Positions 1 to 5,978 of a DNA stretch of 10,604 bases are shown here, one piece after another. The DNA is taken from assembly GCA_003565095.1 (NCBI GenBank), contig PXDI01000344.1, forward strand, positions 1-10,604, read 5' to 3'. The notes under the pieces were generated by a model. The model had not been told where the DNA came from, did no database searches, and was given only the letters and a program-made list of their open reading frames with translations. The stretch's first letter is position 1, and each line of letters opens with the position of its first letter. The position numbers and the translations under genes were made by a program. This DNA is from PVC group bacterium (lineage in GTDB: Bacteria; Verrucomicrobiota; Kiritimatiellia; UBA8416; PXDI01).

Positions 1-240
1 GATGCGAAAATGGCCTTCCAAGTCCGGGATGATTGCAAGGAAGAGCAGGTGGCATTGCATATATATGCATGCCACCTGTGATGACGCCGCAAGCGCCCGG
101 AATCGGGAGGTCATTTTCTCACGAAATGCGCCCTGCATTCTCTGTTCTTTGTCGCGGCGAAGCCGGACGCCCCAAACGCAAAACATTCACAACCTGAGAC
201 AGGTCATTTCCACCCCTCTAATACAGAGTGTCATGAACGC
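1..240. other. Left-edge stretch with no certain gene
   Basis: No reading frame here looks convincingly coding. A plus-strand frame is open from base 1 to a TGA at 79-81 and could be the last 26 codons of a gene beginning outside the window. A minus-strand frame from an ATG at 138-136 runs off the left edge (46 codons) but lacks a good ribosome site. Neither shows a family motif. The stretch contains the large palindrome at 46-78. A small dyad at 192-204 (ACCTG-AGA-CAGGT) lies 40-50 bases past the purH stop and could be a weak terminator for it, but it has no clean T run. Confidence 0.5.
46..78. repeat. 33-bp near-perfect palindrome
   Basis: The arms CAGGTGGCAT (46-55) and ATGCCACCTG (69-78) are exact reverse complements. 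Between them, one unpaired T (56) is followed by a self-complementary GCATATATATGC (57-68). The whole could form one long hairpin or cruciform with a single bulge. No T tract follows on either strand, so an intrinsic terminator is not obvious. It may be a dispersed palindromic repeat, an operator, or a remnant of a small mobile element. The palindrome is seen directly; any role is unknown. Confidence 0.75.
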
Positions 241-1494
241 TTAATGCTTGAAGCTGCGCTGGCCGGTAAAGACCATGGCGGCACCCGCTTCATTGCAGGC
301 TTCAATCACTTCAAAATCGCGCAATGATCCGCCCGGCTGAAGCACCGCACTGACTCCTTCGCGCAAGCCCACCTCAACACCATCCCGGAACGGGAAAAAG
401 GCGTCGGAAATCATGCAGCTTCCCGGCAGTCCGCCGCGTTCAGCGGCGACTTCTTCGTCAATCGCCTGCCGATTGGCAGTGTCATCCAATAGATTGTACG
501 GGGTTTGGTGCCGCTCCCATGCCAGCCGATCGGCCAGTTTGCGGTAGGCCTTGTCGCGCGCGATTTCCGCCACGCCGACACGATCCTGCTCGCCGGTGCC
601 GATGCCTACAGTCACCCCGTCTTTAACATACAGGACCGAGTTACTCGTAACCCCGGCTTCAATCAGCCAGCCGAAAAGCAGATCATCAGCTTCCTGCGCG
701 GTCGGTTGACGCTCAACCGCATACTCCTGTCCTTTGTATACCGTCCTTGCCGGCAGAAAATCCGCGGTATTGCGTGCTTCCGGAATGAAAGACCATTGGA
801 CGATCATGCCGCCGTCCATCAATGCCTTGAAGTCAACTACGCGCTGTGTTGCGTAGCTGGTAAGCTTATCGATATCGGCAATCCGCATGACGCGCAGATT
901 TTTTTTGGTGGCGAACATGTCCATCACGCCTTCGGCAAAATCCGGCGCGGCGACTACTTCGGCATAGTTCTGCAGAATTAATTCAGCGGTATCGCGGTCA
1001 ACGGTGCGGTTCAGTGCAATCGCGCCGCCAAACGCCGCCACCCGGTCAGCCATATTGGCGCGCTGGTATGCTTCTGCCAATGAAGTCGCTTTAGCCACCC
1101 CGCAGGGGTTGTTGTGCTTTACAATGATGGCGCAGGGGCTGTCCATCAGGTAGCGCATGATATTGAGGGCATTGTCAACATCGGTAATATTGGTTTTGCC
1201 GGGGTGCTTGCCTGATTGCAGCAGTTCCACATCCGATGCCAGATGGCGGCCGGGCTGGATGCATTCGACCGCGCCCAGCCGCAGATTGCCGTTAATCAGT
1301 TTGTAAAGCGCGGCTTCCTGACCGGGGTTCTCGCCATAGCGCAGACCGGTGCGCACTCCCTCAATAACCCATGAGGCCTTTTCGTAAAAAAGGGTTTGGC
1401 GCCGGTCATCTTCGACAAAGCTGATTTCCATGCAAGGCGGAAAGTGGTCTTCCATAATTGTTTTGTATGCGGCTTTCAGATCCTGTGCTGCCAT
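241..1494 (-). CDS. purH: Stand-alone AICAR formyltransferase (PurH C-terminal domain only)
   Basis: This 417-residue protein should transfer a formyl group from 10-formyl-tetrahydrofolate to AICAR, giving FAICAR, the penultimate step of de novo IMP synthesis in the cytoplasm. Family marks in order are LRYGENPGQ (51-59), GKTNITDVDNAL (about 99-110), the VKHNNPCG box with the catalytic-type Lys126-His127 pair, SDAFFPF (363-369), GGSLRDF, and the ending VFTGQRSFKH, which resembles the PurH C-terminus. Classical bifunctional PurH is about 510-530 residues; the N-terminal IMP cyclohydrolase (MGS-like) domain is absent here, so cyclisation must come from another gene. I chose the ATG at 1494 because GGAG (1501-1504 on the complement) lies 6 bases upstream; the in-frame TTG at 1506 overlaps that ribosome site. 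A sigma70-like promoter lies just upstream at 1531-1559. The function is strongly supported. Confidence 0.93.
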   Translation of the reverse strand: MAAQDLKAAYKTIMEDHFPPCMEISFVEDDRRQTLFYEKASWVIEGVRTGLRYGENPGQEAALYKLINGNLRLGAVECIQPGRHLASDVELLQSGKHPGKTNITDVDNALNIMRYLMDSPCAIIVKHNNPCGVAKATSLAEAYQRANMADRVAAFGGAIALNRTVDRDTAELILQNYAEVVAAPDFAEGVMDMFATKKNLRVMRIADIDKLTSYATQRVVDFKALMDGGMIVQWSFIPEARNTADFLPARTVYKGQEYAVERQPTAQEADDLLFGWLIEAGVTSNSVLYVKDGVTVGIGTGEQDRVGVAEIARDKAYRKLADRLAWERHQTPYNLLDDTANRQAIDEEVAAERGGLPGSCMISDAFFPFRDGVEVGLREGVSAVLQPGGSLRDFEVIEACNEAGAAMVFTGQRSFKH

Positions 1495-1530
1495 AATAAT
1501 CTCCAAGGTTAGCGGTTAATATAATGCGGT

Positions 1531-1559
1531 ACTATAGCGCAGCCGGTTGCTGACGACAA
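1531..1559 (-). promoter_or_regulatory. Sigma70-like promoter of purH
   Basis: On the minus strand, TTGTCG (1559-1554) and TATAGT (1536-1531) are separated by exactly 17 bases. They match the consensus hexamers at 4 and 5 of 6 positions. Transcription would start near 1524, leaving a leader of about 30 bases before the ATG at 1494. I see no purine-riboswitch-like structure in so short a leader. Confidence 0.65.
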
Positions 1560-1583
1560 TCCCGGAAAATATCTCATACTTCT

Positions 1584-1605
1584 CCACAGGCAGGAATGCC
1601 TGTGG
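1584..1605. repeat. REP-like palindrome, copy 1
   Basis: CCACAGGCA, loop GGAA, TGCCTGTGG form a perfect 9-bp stem with a 4-base loop. It lies between purH and the oxidoreductase gene, behind the purH promoter. It resembles copy 2 at 1642-1663 when that is read on the other strand. Short palindromes of this kind are typical of REP/BIME-type dispersed repeats; membership in a genome-wide family is inferred. Confidence 0.7.
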
Positions 1606-1641
1606 TACATTATCGCCATTCATCTATTGTTTCATTATGTG

Positions 1642-1663
1642 GCACAGGCATTCTTGTCTGTGC
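1642..1663. repeat. REP-like palindrome, copy 2
   Basis: GCACAGGCA, loop TTCT, TGTCTGTGC form a 9-bp stem with one G-T pair. Read on the minus strand it gives GCACAGACAAGAATGCCTGT, closely matching copy 1, so the two copies face each other like a BIME pair. It starts 34 bases past the stop of the oxidoreductase gene and could also act as a transcript end for that minus-strand gene, although no T tract follows. Confidence 0.65.
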
Positions 1664-1696
1664 GTCTTGAGCGTGAATCGCTGATATATGAGGCTT

Positions 1697-2713
1697 TTAC
1701 GGAATTGCCATAGTGCAACCGCTGATTGCGGCTTGCTGGGCGATGATGGCAACCTGACTCAGCCGGAAAGCTTCATTAGTAAGCGTGTGGCAGCGTTGAG
1801 CCTGCCGCTCATCGCCGGCCAATGCCTGCGGAATGAGGTCAAACCAGTTTTCGTGCCGCGGCATAGGGGTGTCGGCTTGTTCACCATCCGCCCCGGTCAG
1901 AAGAAAAGTGTTTCTTGAAAGATTGGCCTCGACCGTTGCGGTGGTGCCTGCTACCCGGATCCAATCGTCGCCGTGAGTGCGCGAGCCGCGTGGACGATGG
2001 TAGTCGAGGCTGAGCGTGGCGTGCGCACCGTTACTGAGCTCAAGGCAGACCGCCACATTATCCGGGCAGTCCGCATAATCCGCGCTGAGAACATTGCTTT
2101 CCATTGCGCTTACTTTACGAAAATCAAGTCCGGTGGCGGCTGTTATGAATTCCAGCGCATGAATGCCGACCCAGCCCAGCGTTCCGCCGTATTTGACAGG
2201 GAACTTTGCCGGACGGTCATCCGCCCATGGATATGACTTGCGGGCATTTACGATGGCGATTTTCCCAAGCGTTCCGGCATCTGCCAGCTCGCGGATCTTG
2301 CGCAAGGCCGGATGGGAGTGATTCCCGGTAGTGAACAGGACAAACAGTTGCTTTCCGGACGCTGCACGCTGCAATTCTCTCAGGGTTGCTTCATCGGCAG
2401 CTATGGGCTTTTCAGTATAGAGCGGCAATCCGGCATTCAGGGTTTCCAGAATGGCTGCGGGCAGATGCGGCAGGGCGGTGGATACCACGGCAAAATCAGC
2501 CTCAACTTTATTCAGCAGACTGCGGTAATCATCATAAACCGGCACATCACGCAGCCAGGCATGCTGCTGTTTCCATCCATCAAAGGTCTCTGTCGCAGAA
2601 GTCATCCCGAGTGCGGCAAGCTCGATATGCTCCGCGCCGCCGCCGGCAAGGTGGTTTAACATTGCCGCGCCGTGACCCCATGCACCGATCATTACCAAGC
2701 GTGCCTTTTTCAT
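1697..2713 (-). CDS. Gfo/Idh/MocA-family oxidoreductase
   Basis: A 338-residue NAD(P)-dependent dehydrogenase of the glucose-fructose oxidoreductase/inositol dehydrogenase type, likely cytoplasmic, acting on a sugar, cyclitol or related hydroxyl; the substrate cannot be told. The N-terminal Rossmann fold shows a dinucleotide loop GAWGHG (10-15), followed by the family's EKP box (Glu101-Lys102-Pro103, the Lys being the conserved active-site residue). The C-terminal half carries GWVGIHALEF with His185 at the usual catalytic histidine position. The aspartate normally four residues before that histidine appears as Trp181, and the later Asp as Glu188. The length is usual for the family. The ATG at 2713 is supported by AGGAG (2723-2727 on the complement) 9 bases upstream. 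No sugar transporter or kinase adjoins it, so context gives no substrate. A short leader ORF and hairpin lie just upstream. Confidence 0.88.
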   Translation of the reverse strand: MKKARLVMIGAWGHGAAMLNHLAGGGAEHIELAALGMTSATETFDGWKQQHAWLRDVPVYDDYRSLLNKVEADFAVVSTALPHLPAAILETLNAGLPLYTEKPIAADEATLRELQRAASGKQLFVLFTTGNHSHPALRKIRELADAGTLGKIAIVNARKSYPWADDRPAKFPVKYGGTLGWVGIHALEFITAATGLDFRKVSAMESNVLSADYADCPDNVAVCLELSNGAHATLSLDYHRPRGSRTHGDDWIRVAGTTATVEANLSRNTFLLTGADGEQADTPMPRHENWFDLIPQALAGDERQAQRCHTLTNEAFRLSQVAIIAQQAAISGCTMAIP

Positions 2714-2746
2714 AAACGAAATCTCCTGTTGCTCCGGTCCGTTCTG

Positions 2747-2806
2747 TCAAGAATTGCGCCCCAGTCTTGGGGCTAATCGTCGTTTCATCAAGTACTTGGA
2801 GCTCAT
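2747..2806 (-). CDS. Possible 19-residue leader peptide
   Basis: An ATG at 2806 has a strong ribosome site (GGGGGAG, 2815-2821 on the complement) 8 bases upstream. It opens a 19-codon frame, MSSKYLMKRRLAPRLGRNS, ending at TGA 2747-2749, 33 bases before the start of the oxidoreductase gene on the same strand. The peptide is basic and matches nothing I recognise. The hairpin at 2758-2773 falls inside its last codons. It could be a regulatory leader, a small protein, or chance next to a purine-rich stretch. Confidence 0.3.
   Translation of the reverse strand: MSSKYLMKRRLAPRLGRNS
2758..2773. repeat. GC-rich hairpin before the oxidoreductase gene
   Basis: GCCCCA, loop GTCT, TGGGGC give a perfect 6-bp stem. 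It lies 45 bases upstream of the oxidoreductase start and within the small upstream ORF. No U tract follows on the minus strand, so a simple terminator is unlikely; a pause or attenuation element is possible. Confidence 0.45.
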
Positions 2807-2825
2807 TGGTTTTTCTCCCCCAGGA

Positions 2826-2860
2826 GTTAGGCACTAGGCGTTAGGCGCTAGGCGTTAGGA
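2826..2860. repeat. Heptamer array, five units (left of cassette)
   Basis: Five consecutive 7-base units read GTTAGGC, ACTAGGC, GTTAGGC, GCTAGGC, GTTAGGA. Each unit contains TAG on the plus strand and TAA or TAG on the minus strand. It supplies the last codons and stop of the broken four-helix-bundle gene and is inverted relative to the array at 3021-3048. Confidence 0.85.
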
Positions 2861-3009
2861 ACTTCTCCGGATGTTCATGCATTGATCGCAGCATCTTGCC
2901 GGCCTTGATATGTCAAAGCATATCGCTCTTCCGCAGGAAAGCTCTTGCTGATTTCGAAAAACTCCATAGCGACCCGGTATGCCTTGATGTATACCGTCAA
3001 CTCCTTCAC
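2841..3009 (-). pseudogene. Broken four-helix-bundle (23S rRNA IVP-type) protein gene
   Basis: Starting at a GTG (3009-3007) with a GGGAG ribosome site upstream, the frame reads VKELTVYIKAYRVAMEFF then SKSFPAEERYALT. This is the characteristic start of the small four-helix-bundle family first found in 23S rRNA intervening sequences (TIGR02436/PF05635 type). The frame then loses the family pattern and stops at 2875. One frame over, the following bases encode GKMLRSMHEHPEKFL and end at TAA 2841-2843, which is the usual C-terminus of the same family. The middle (roughly 60-70 residues of a protein usually near 120) is therefore missing and the ends are out of frame, with the joint near 2905-2925. 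Inverted heptamer arrays bracket it. Intact relatives are widespread, often as isolated cassettes; their function is unclear. It is almost certainly non-functional here. Confidence 0.85.
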
Positions 3010-3020
3010 ATTGTTCTTCT

Positions 3021-3048
3021 CCCTAACGACTAACGCCTAATCCCTAAT
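3021..3048. repeat. Heptamer array, four units (right of cassette)
   Basis: Four 7-base units read CCCTAAC, GACTAAC, GCCTAAT, CCCTAAT, with a decayed fifth (CCCTCCG, 3049-3055). Read on the minus strand these are the TTAG-type units found in the left array, so the two arrays are inverted. GGCGTTAG here (minus strand) can pair exactly with CTAACGCC of the left array. The array lies immediately before the ribosome site of the broken gene. Confidence 0.8.
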
Positions 3049-3114
3049 CCCTCCGTTGCCCTACCCATAGCCCAAAATTACGCCAATCTCGTTTTCATAC
3101 TTTTCATAAAACTT

Positions 3115-3143
3115 TTGACAGTACCATCCGGTCACACTACGAT
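3115..3143 (+). promoter_or_regulatory. Strong sigma70-like promoter upstream of clpB
   Basis: TTGACA (3115-3120, full consensus) and TACGAT (3138-3143, 4 of 6) are 17 bases apart. An A+T-rich run with repeated TTTTCATA lies just upstream, as in an UP element. It faces clpB but would give a leader of about 200 bases, so a nearer promoter may also be used. Confidence 0.55.
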
Positions 3144-3163
3144 TGCGGCTGAGGCAAAGTCAA
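3134..3163 (-). promoter_or_regulatory. Possible divergent promoter towards the IVP remnant
   Basis: On the minus strand, TTGACT (3163-3158) and TAGTGT (3139-3134) are 18 bases apart, overlapping the plus-strand promoter. The -10 match is weak (3 of 6). It could drive the broken cassette and possibly the oxidoreductase gene beyond it. This is a tentative call. Confidence 0.25.
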
Positions 3164-3227
3164 GGCCATCCCGCGTGAGCCTGCTCCTCTGATTTAATGA
3201 GTATTATGGGCGAAGGTGTATTGCATT

Positions 3228-3242
3228 GTGACATATTGTCAC
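3228..3242. promoter_or_regulatory. 15-bp dyad in the clpB control region
   Basis: GTGACA-TAT-TGTCAC is a perfect inverted repeat with a 3-base centre, 115 bases before clpB and ten bases upstream of the CIRCE-like element. Its shape suits a dimeric regulator, but no regulator can be named from the sequence. Confidence 0.5.
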
Positions 3243-3251
3243 TGTTGAGTG

Positions 3252-3278
3252 GTGGCGCTCGTTTGGCTAAAGTGCTTA
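3252..3278. promoter_or_regulatory. Degenerate CIRCE (HrcA operator)
   Basis: The CIRCE consensus is TTAGCACTC, nine bases, GAGTGCTAA. Here GTGGCGCTC (3252-3260), a spacer of exactly nine bases, and AAGTGCTTA (3270-3278) match at 6 and 7 of 9 positions. CIRCE is the binding site of the heat-shock repressor HrcA and commonly overlaps promoters of chaperone genes. It overlaps the proposed proximal clpB promoter at 3263-3291. The 13 of 18 match, correct spacing and position make this a good but not certain call. Confidence 0.55.
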
Positions 3279-3291
3279 CGGTAAACATTAT
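3263..3291 (+). promoter_or_regulatory. Candidate proximal clpB promoter
   Basis: TTGGCT (3263-3268) and CATTAT (3286-3291) are 17 bases apart, each matching 4 of 6 consensus positions; an overlapping TATAAG (3289-3294) is an alternative -10. Transcription would start near 3298, giving a leader of about 60 bases. The overlap with the CIRCE-like site is the arrangement expected for HrcA repression. Confidence 0.4.
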
Positions 3292-3357
3292 AAGGTTCTG
3301 GTGCGTGTTTGGTATGCCGTATGCTCAATAAATAGCTGAAAGAAAGGGGAATATATT

Positions 3358-5958
3358 ATGGATTTTTCAAAATTTACACAGAAGGCCCAGCAGGGTTTGC
3401 AGGGCGCGCAGACCATTGCGGTTAGGATGTCGCATCTGGAGGTGGATGTAGAGCATTTGCTGCTGGCATTGCTGGAGCAGGATGGAGGACTTGTTCCCCG
3501 TCTGCTGGAGGGAATGGAATTGCCGGTGGCGCAGTTAAAGGCCCGTGTTGAGCAGGATTTGTCCGGACGCGCCAGACAGCAGGGCGGCAGTACTGAATCC
3601 GGCAAGATGTATGTTACTCAGCGTTTCAACAGTCTGCTGGTAAAAGCCAATGACGAGGCGGGAAAACTTAAAGACGAATATGTCTCAACCGAGCATTTGC
3701 TGCTGGCAATGACCGATGAACCGGCTTCAAGTCCTATCGGGAAAATTTTCAAGGAGTTCGGCATTAAGCGTGATGCAGTGCTGGCGGCATTGCGTGAATT
3801 GCGCGGCAACGTGCGGGTAACCAACGACAATCCGGAAGGGCAGTATGAAGCGTTGAAGAAGTACGGCGCCGATCTGGTTGATCTGGCGCGGCGCGGTAAG
3901 CTCGATCCGGTCATCGGGCGTGATACAGAGATCCGCAGCGTGGTGCGCATTCTTTCGCGCAAGACCAAAAACAACCCCGTCCTGATCGGCGAACCGGGTA
4001 CCGGTAAAACCGCCATTGTCGAAGGTCTCGCGCACCGGATCGTGCGCGGGGATGTTCCTGAGGGATTGAAAGATAAGACGATTTTTGCGCTGGATATGAC
4101 CGCATTAATGGCAGGGGCTAAATACCGCGGCGAATTTGAGGAGCGCCTGAAGGCTGTGCTGAACGAGATCAAGGCTTCCGAAGGCCGGATTATTCTGTTT
4201 ATTGACGAAGTACATACAATCGTAGGAGCGGGAAAGACGGAAGGCTCCACCGACGCCGGTAATATGCTCAAACCGATGCTGGCACGCGGGGAGCTGCATT
4301 GTATCGGTGCAACCACTCTTGATGAATATCGCAAGTATGTTGAGAAAGATGCCGCGCTTGAGCGGCGTTTCCAGCCCGTGCTGGTGAATGCGCCGACCGT
4401 CGAAGACACCATCTCCATCCTGCGTGGATTGAAGGAGCGCTTTGAAGTCCATCACGGGGTACGCATTCAGGATGCCGCTCTGGTTGCCTCCGCAACATTG
4501 TCTGACCGTTATATCAGTGATCGTTTTCTGCCTGACAAGGCGATTGACCTGATGGATGAAGCGTGTGCCTCAATTCGTACAGAAATTGATTCCATGCCGG
4601 CGGAGCTGGATGAGATAACCCGCCGGGTGATGCGTCTTGAAATTGAGGAAACCGCCTTAAAGAAGGAAAAGGACGCCGCCAGCCGTGAGCGGCTGGAGAG
4701 TTTACGCAAAGAACTGGCTGATTTACGGACACAGGCCGACGCAATGCAGGCCCAGTGGGCCGCAGAAAAAAAAGCGATCGAGAAGCTGCGTGAATTACGT
4801 CAGCAGCTTGAGCAGATCCGTCTGGAATGTGAGCAGGCCGAGCGCCGGTATGATCTTGAAAAAGTGGCGCGTCTGCGGCATGGCGAGATTCCCAAGCTTG
4901 AAGCGGAAATCGAGCGTCAGCAAAAAGCGGTGCATGAAAAGGAGCAGGGGACTCCGTTATTGCGTGAAGAGGTTTCGGAAGAGGAAATCGCCGAGGTAGT
5001 CTCACGCTGGAGCGGAATTCCGCTGACCCGTCTGCTGGAAGGTGAGCGCGAAAAGCTGTTACGGCTGGATGGCGTGTTGCATCAGCGCGTGGTGGGGCAG
5101 GATGAAGCCGTCACCGCGGTGGCCGATGCAGTTTTGCGCGCCCGGGCGGGGATCAAGAATCCGCACCGGCCGATCGGGTCTTTCCTTTTTCTCGGTCCGA
5201 CCGGCGTCGGAAAGACCGAGCTGGCGCGCACCTTGGCGGCGGCGTTGTTCGATTCCGAGGAGAATATGGTGCGGATCGATATGAGTGAATACATGGAGAA
5301 ACATGCGGTATCGCGTCTAGTCGGTGCGCCGCCCGGCTATGTGGGCTATGAAGAGGGCGGGCAATTGACCGAAGCCGTACGGCGTAAACCCTACAGTGTG
5401 ATCCTGCTGGACGAGATAGAGAAGGCGCATCACGATGTATTCAACATCCTGTTGCAGATTCTGGAAGACGGCAGATTGACTGACTCACATGGCCGGACGG
5501 TGAACTTCCGTAATACAGTGGTGATAATGACCAGTAATATCGGTTCACCGCATCTGCTTGAGGGCATTGGCAGCGATGGGTCGATCCGCGAGGATGTCCG
5601 TACGCGTGTGATGCAGGAACTGCGGGCGGCGTTCCGTCCCGAATTTCTCAACCGGGTAGATGAAACCGTATTGTTCAAACCGCTGCAGCTTGGTGAGATC
5701 GAGCAGATTGTAAAGCTGCTGCTAGTGGAAGTGCAGCAGCGGCTCGAAGAGCGTTCCATCAGTCTGGATGTCAGTGAAGAGGCGGCGCTGTTTATTGCGC
5801 GCGGCGGATACGATCCGGTATACGGAGCCCGTCCGTTGAAGCGCTACATTCAGCAGCATGTGGAAACCCCGCTTGCACGCAGCTTGATCGGCGGGCAACT
5901 GACTGATGGCGGTGCCGCCAGCCTGGTTGTGAAAGACGGACAACTGGCATTTGCATGA
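3358..5958 (+). CDS. clpB: ClpB protein disaggregase
   Basis: ClpB is a hexameric AAA+ unfoldase that, with the DnaK system, pulls polypeptides out of aggregates after heat or other stress in the cytoplasm. The 866 residues compare with 857 in Escherichia coli. In order: the double N-terminal Clp repeat (about 1-150); AAA-1 with Walker A GEPGTGKT (211-218), pore loop KYRG (255-258), Walker B ending Asp283-Glu284 and the ERRF arginine finger (335-338); a long charged coiled-coil middle domain (about 405-530), which separates ClpB from ClpA/ClpC-like shorter forms; AAA-2 with GPTGVGKT (613-620), pore loop GYVGY (660-664), Walker B LLDE (683-686), FLNR arginine finger (R766) and sensor-2 GARPLKR (R825). 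All key residues are present, so it should be active. The ATG at 3358 follows AGGGGA seven bases upstream. A CIRCE-like operator lies upstream. No terminator is seen after the stop. Confidence 0.97.
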   Translation: MDFSKFTQKAQQGLQGAQTIAVRMSHLEVDVEHLLLALLEQDGGLVPRLLEGMELPVAQLKARVEQDLSGRARQQGGSTESGKMYVTQRFNSLLVKANDEAGKLKDEYVSTEHLLLAMTDEPASSPIGKIFKEFGIKRDAVLAALRELRGNVRVTNDNPEGQYEALKKYGADLVDLARRGKLDPVIGRDTEIRSVVRILSRKTKNNPVLIGEPGTGKTAIVEGLAHRIVRGDVPEGLKDKTIFALDMTALMAGAKYRGEFEERLKAVLNEIKASEGRIILFIDEVHTIVGAGKTEGSTDAGNMLKPMLARGELHCIGATTLDEYRKYVEKDAALERRFQPVLVNAPTVEDTISILRGLKERFEVHHGVRIQDAALVASATLSDRYISDRFLPDKAIDLMDEACASIRTEIDSMPAELDEITRRVMRLEIEETALKKEKDAASRERLESLRKELADLRTQADAMQAQWAAEKKAIEKLRELRQQLEQIRLECEQAERRYDLEKVARLRHGEIPKLEAEIERQQKAVHEKEQGTPLLREEVSEEEIAEVVSRWSGIPLTRLLEGEREKLLRLDGVLHQRVVGQDEAVTAVADAVLRARAGIKNPHRPIGSFLFLGPTGVGKTELARTLAAALFDSEENMVRIDMSEYMEKHAVSRLVGAPPGYVGYEEGGQLTEAVRRKPYSVILLDEIEKAHHDVFNILLQILEDGRLTDSHGRTVNFRNTVVIMTSNIGSPHLLEGIGSDGSIREDVRTRVMQELRAAFRPEFLNRVDETVLFKPLQLGEIEQIVKLLLVEVQQRLEERSISLDVSEEAALFIARGGYDPVYGARPLKRYIQQHVETPLARSLIGGQLTDGGAASLVVKDGQLAFA

Positions 5959-5978
5959 GAGCTTGCCATATATCCGCT

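Noticed and set aside
1..138. Minus-strand partial ORF running off the left edge
   Set aside because: Only 46 codons are visible, there is no good ribosome site, and it crosses the palindrome; it cannot be supported.
2..244. 80-codon plus-strand ORF at the left edge
   Set aside because: Its product has no family pattern, it spans the palindrome, and it runs into the end of purH on the other strand; no ribosome site can be judged at the edge.
505..981. 158-codon plus-strand ORF inside purH
   Set aside because: It is antisense to a clearly conserved enzyme gene and its product shows no motif.
2580..2834. 84-codon minus-strand ORF overlapping the start of the oxidoreductase
   Set aside because: It overlaps the well-supported oxidoreductase start in another frame and has no recognisable content.
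2826..2860. TTAGGC units as telomere-like or CRISPR-like repeats
   Set aside because: The period is seven rather than six bases, only five units exist, and there are no spacers or cas genes; inverted flanks of a small gene fit better.
3618..4418. Long antisense ORF (266 codons) within clpB
   Set aside because: It is the mirror of a GC-rich conserved gene; the Ser/Arg-rich translation is typical of an antisense shadow frame.
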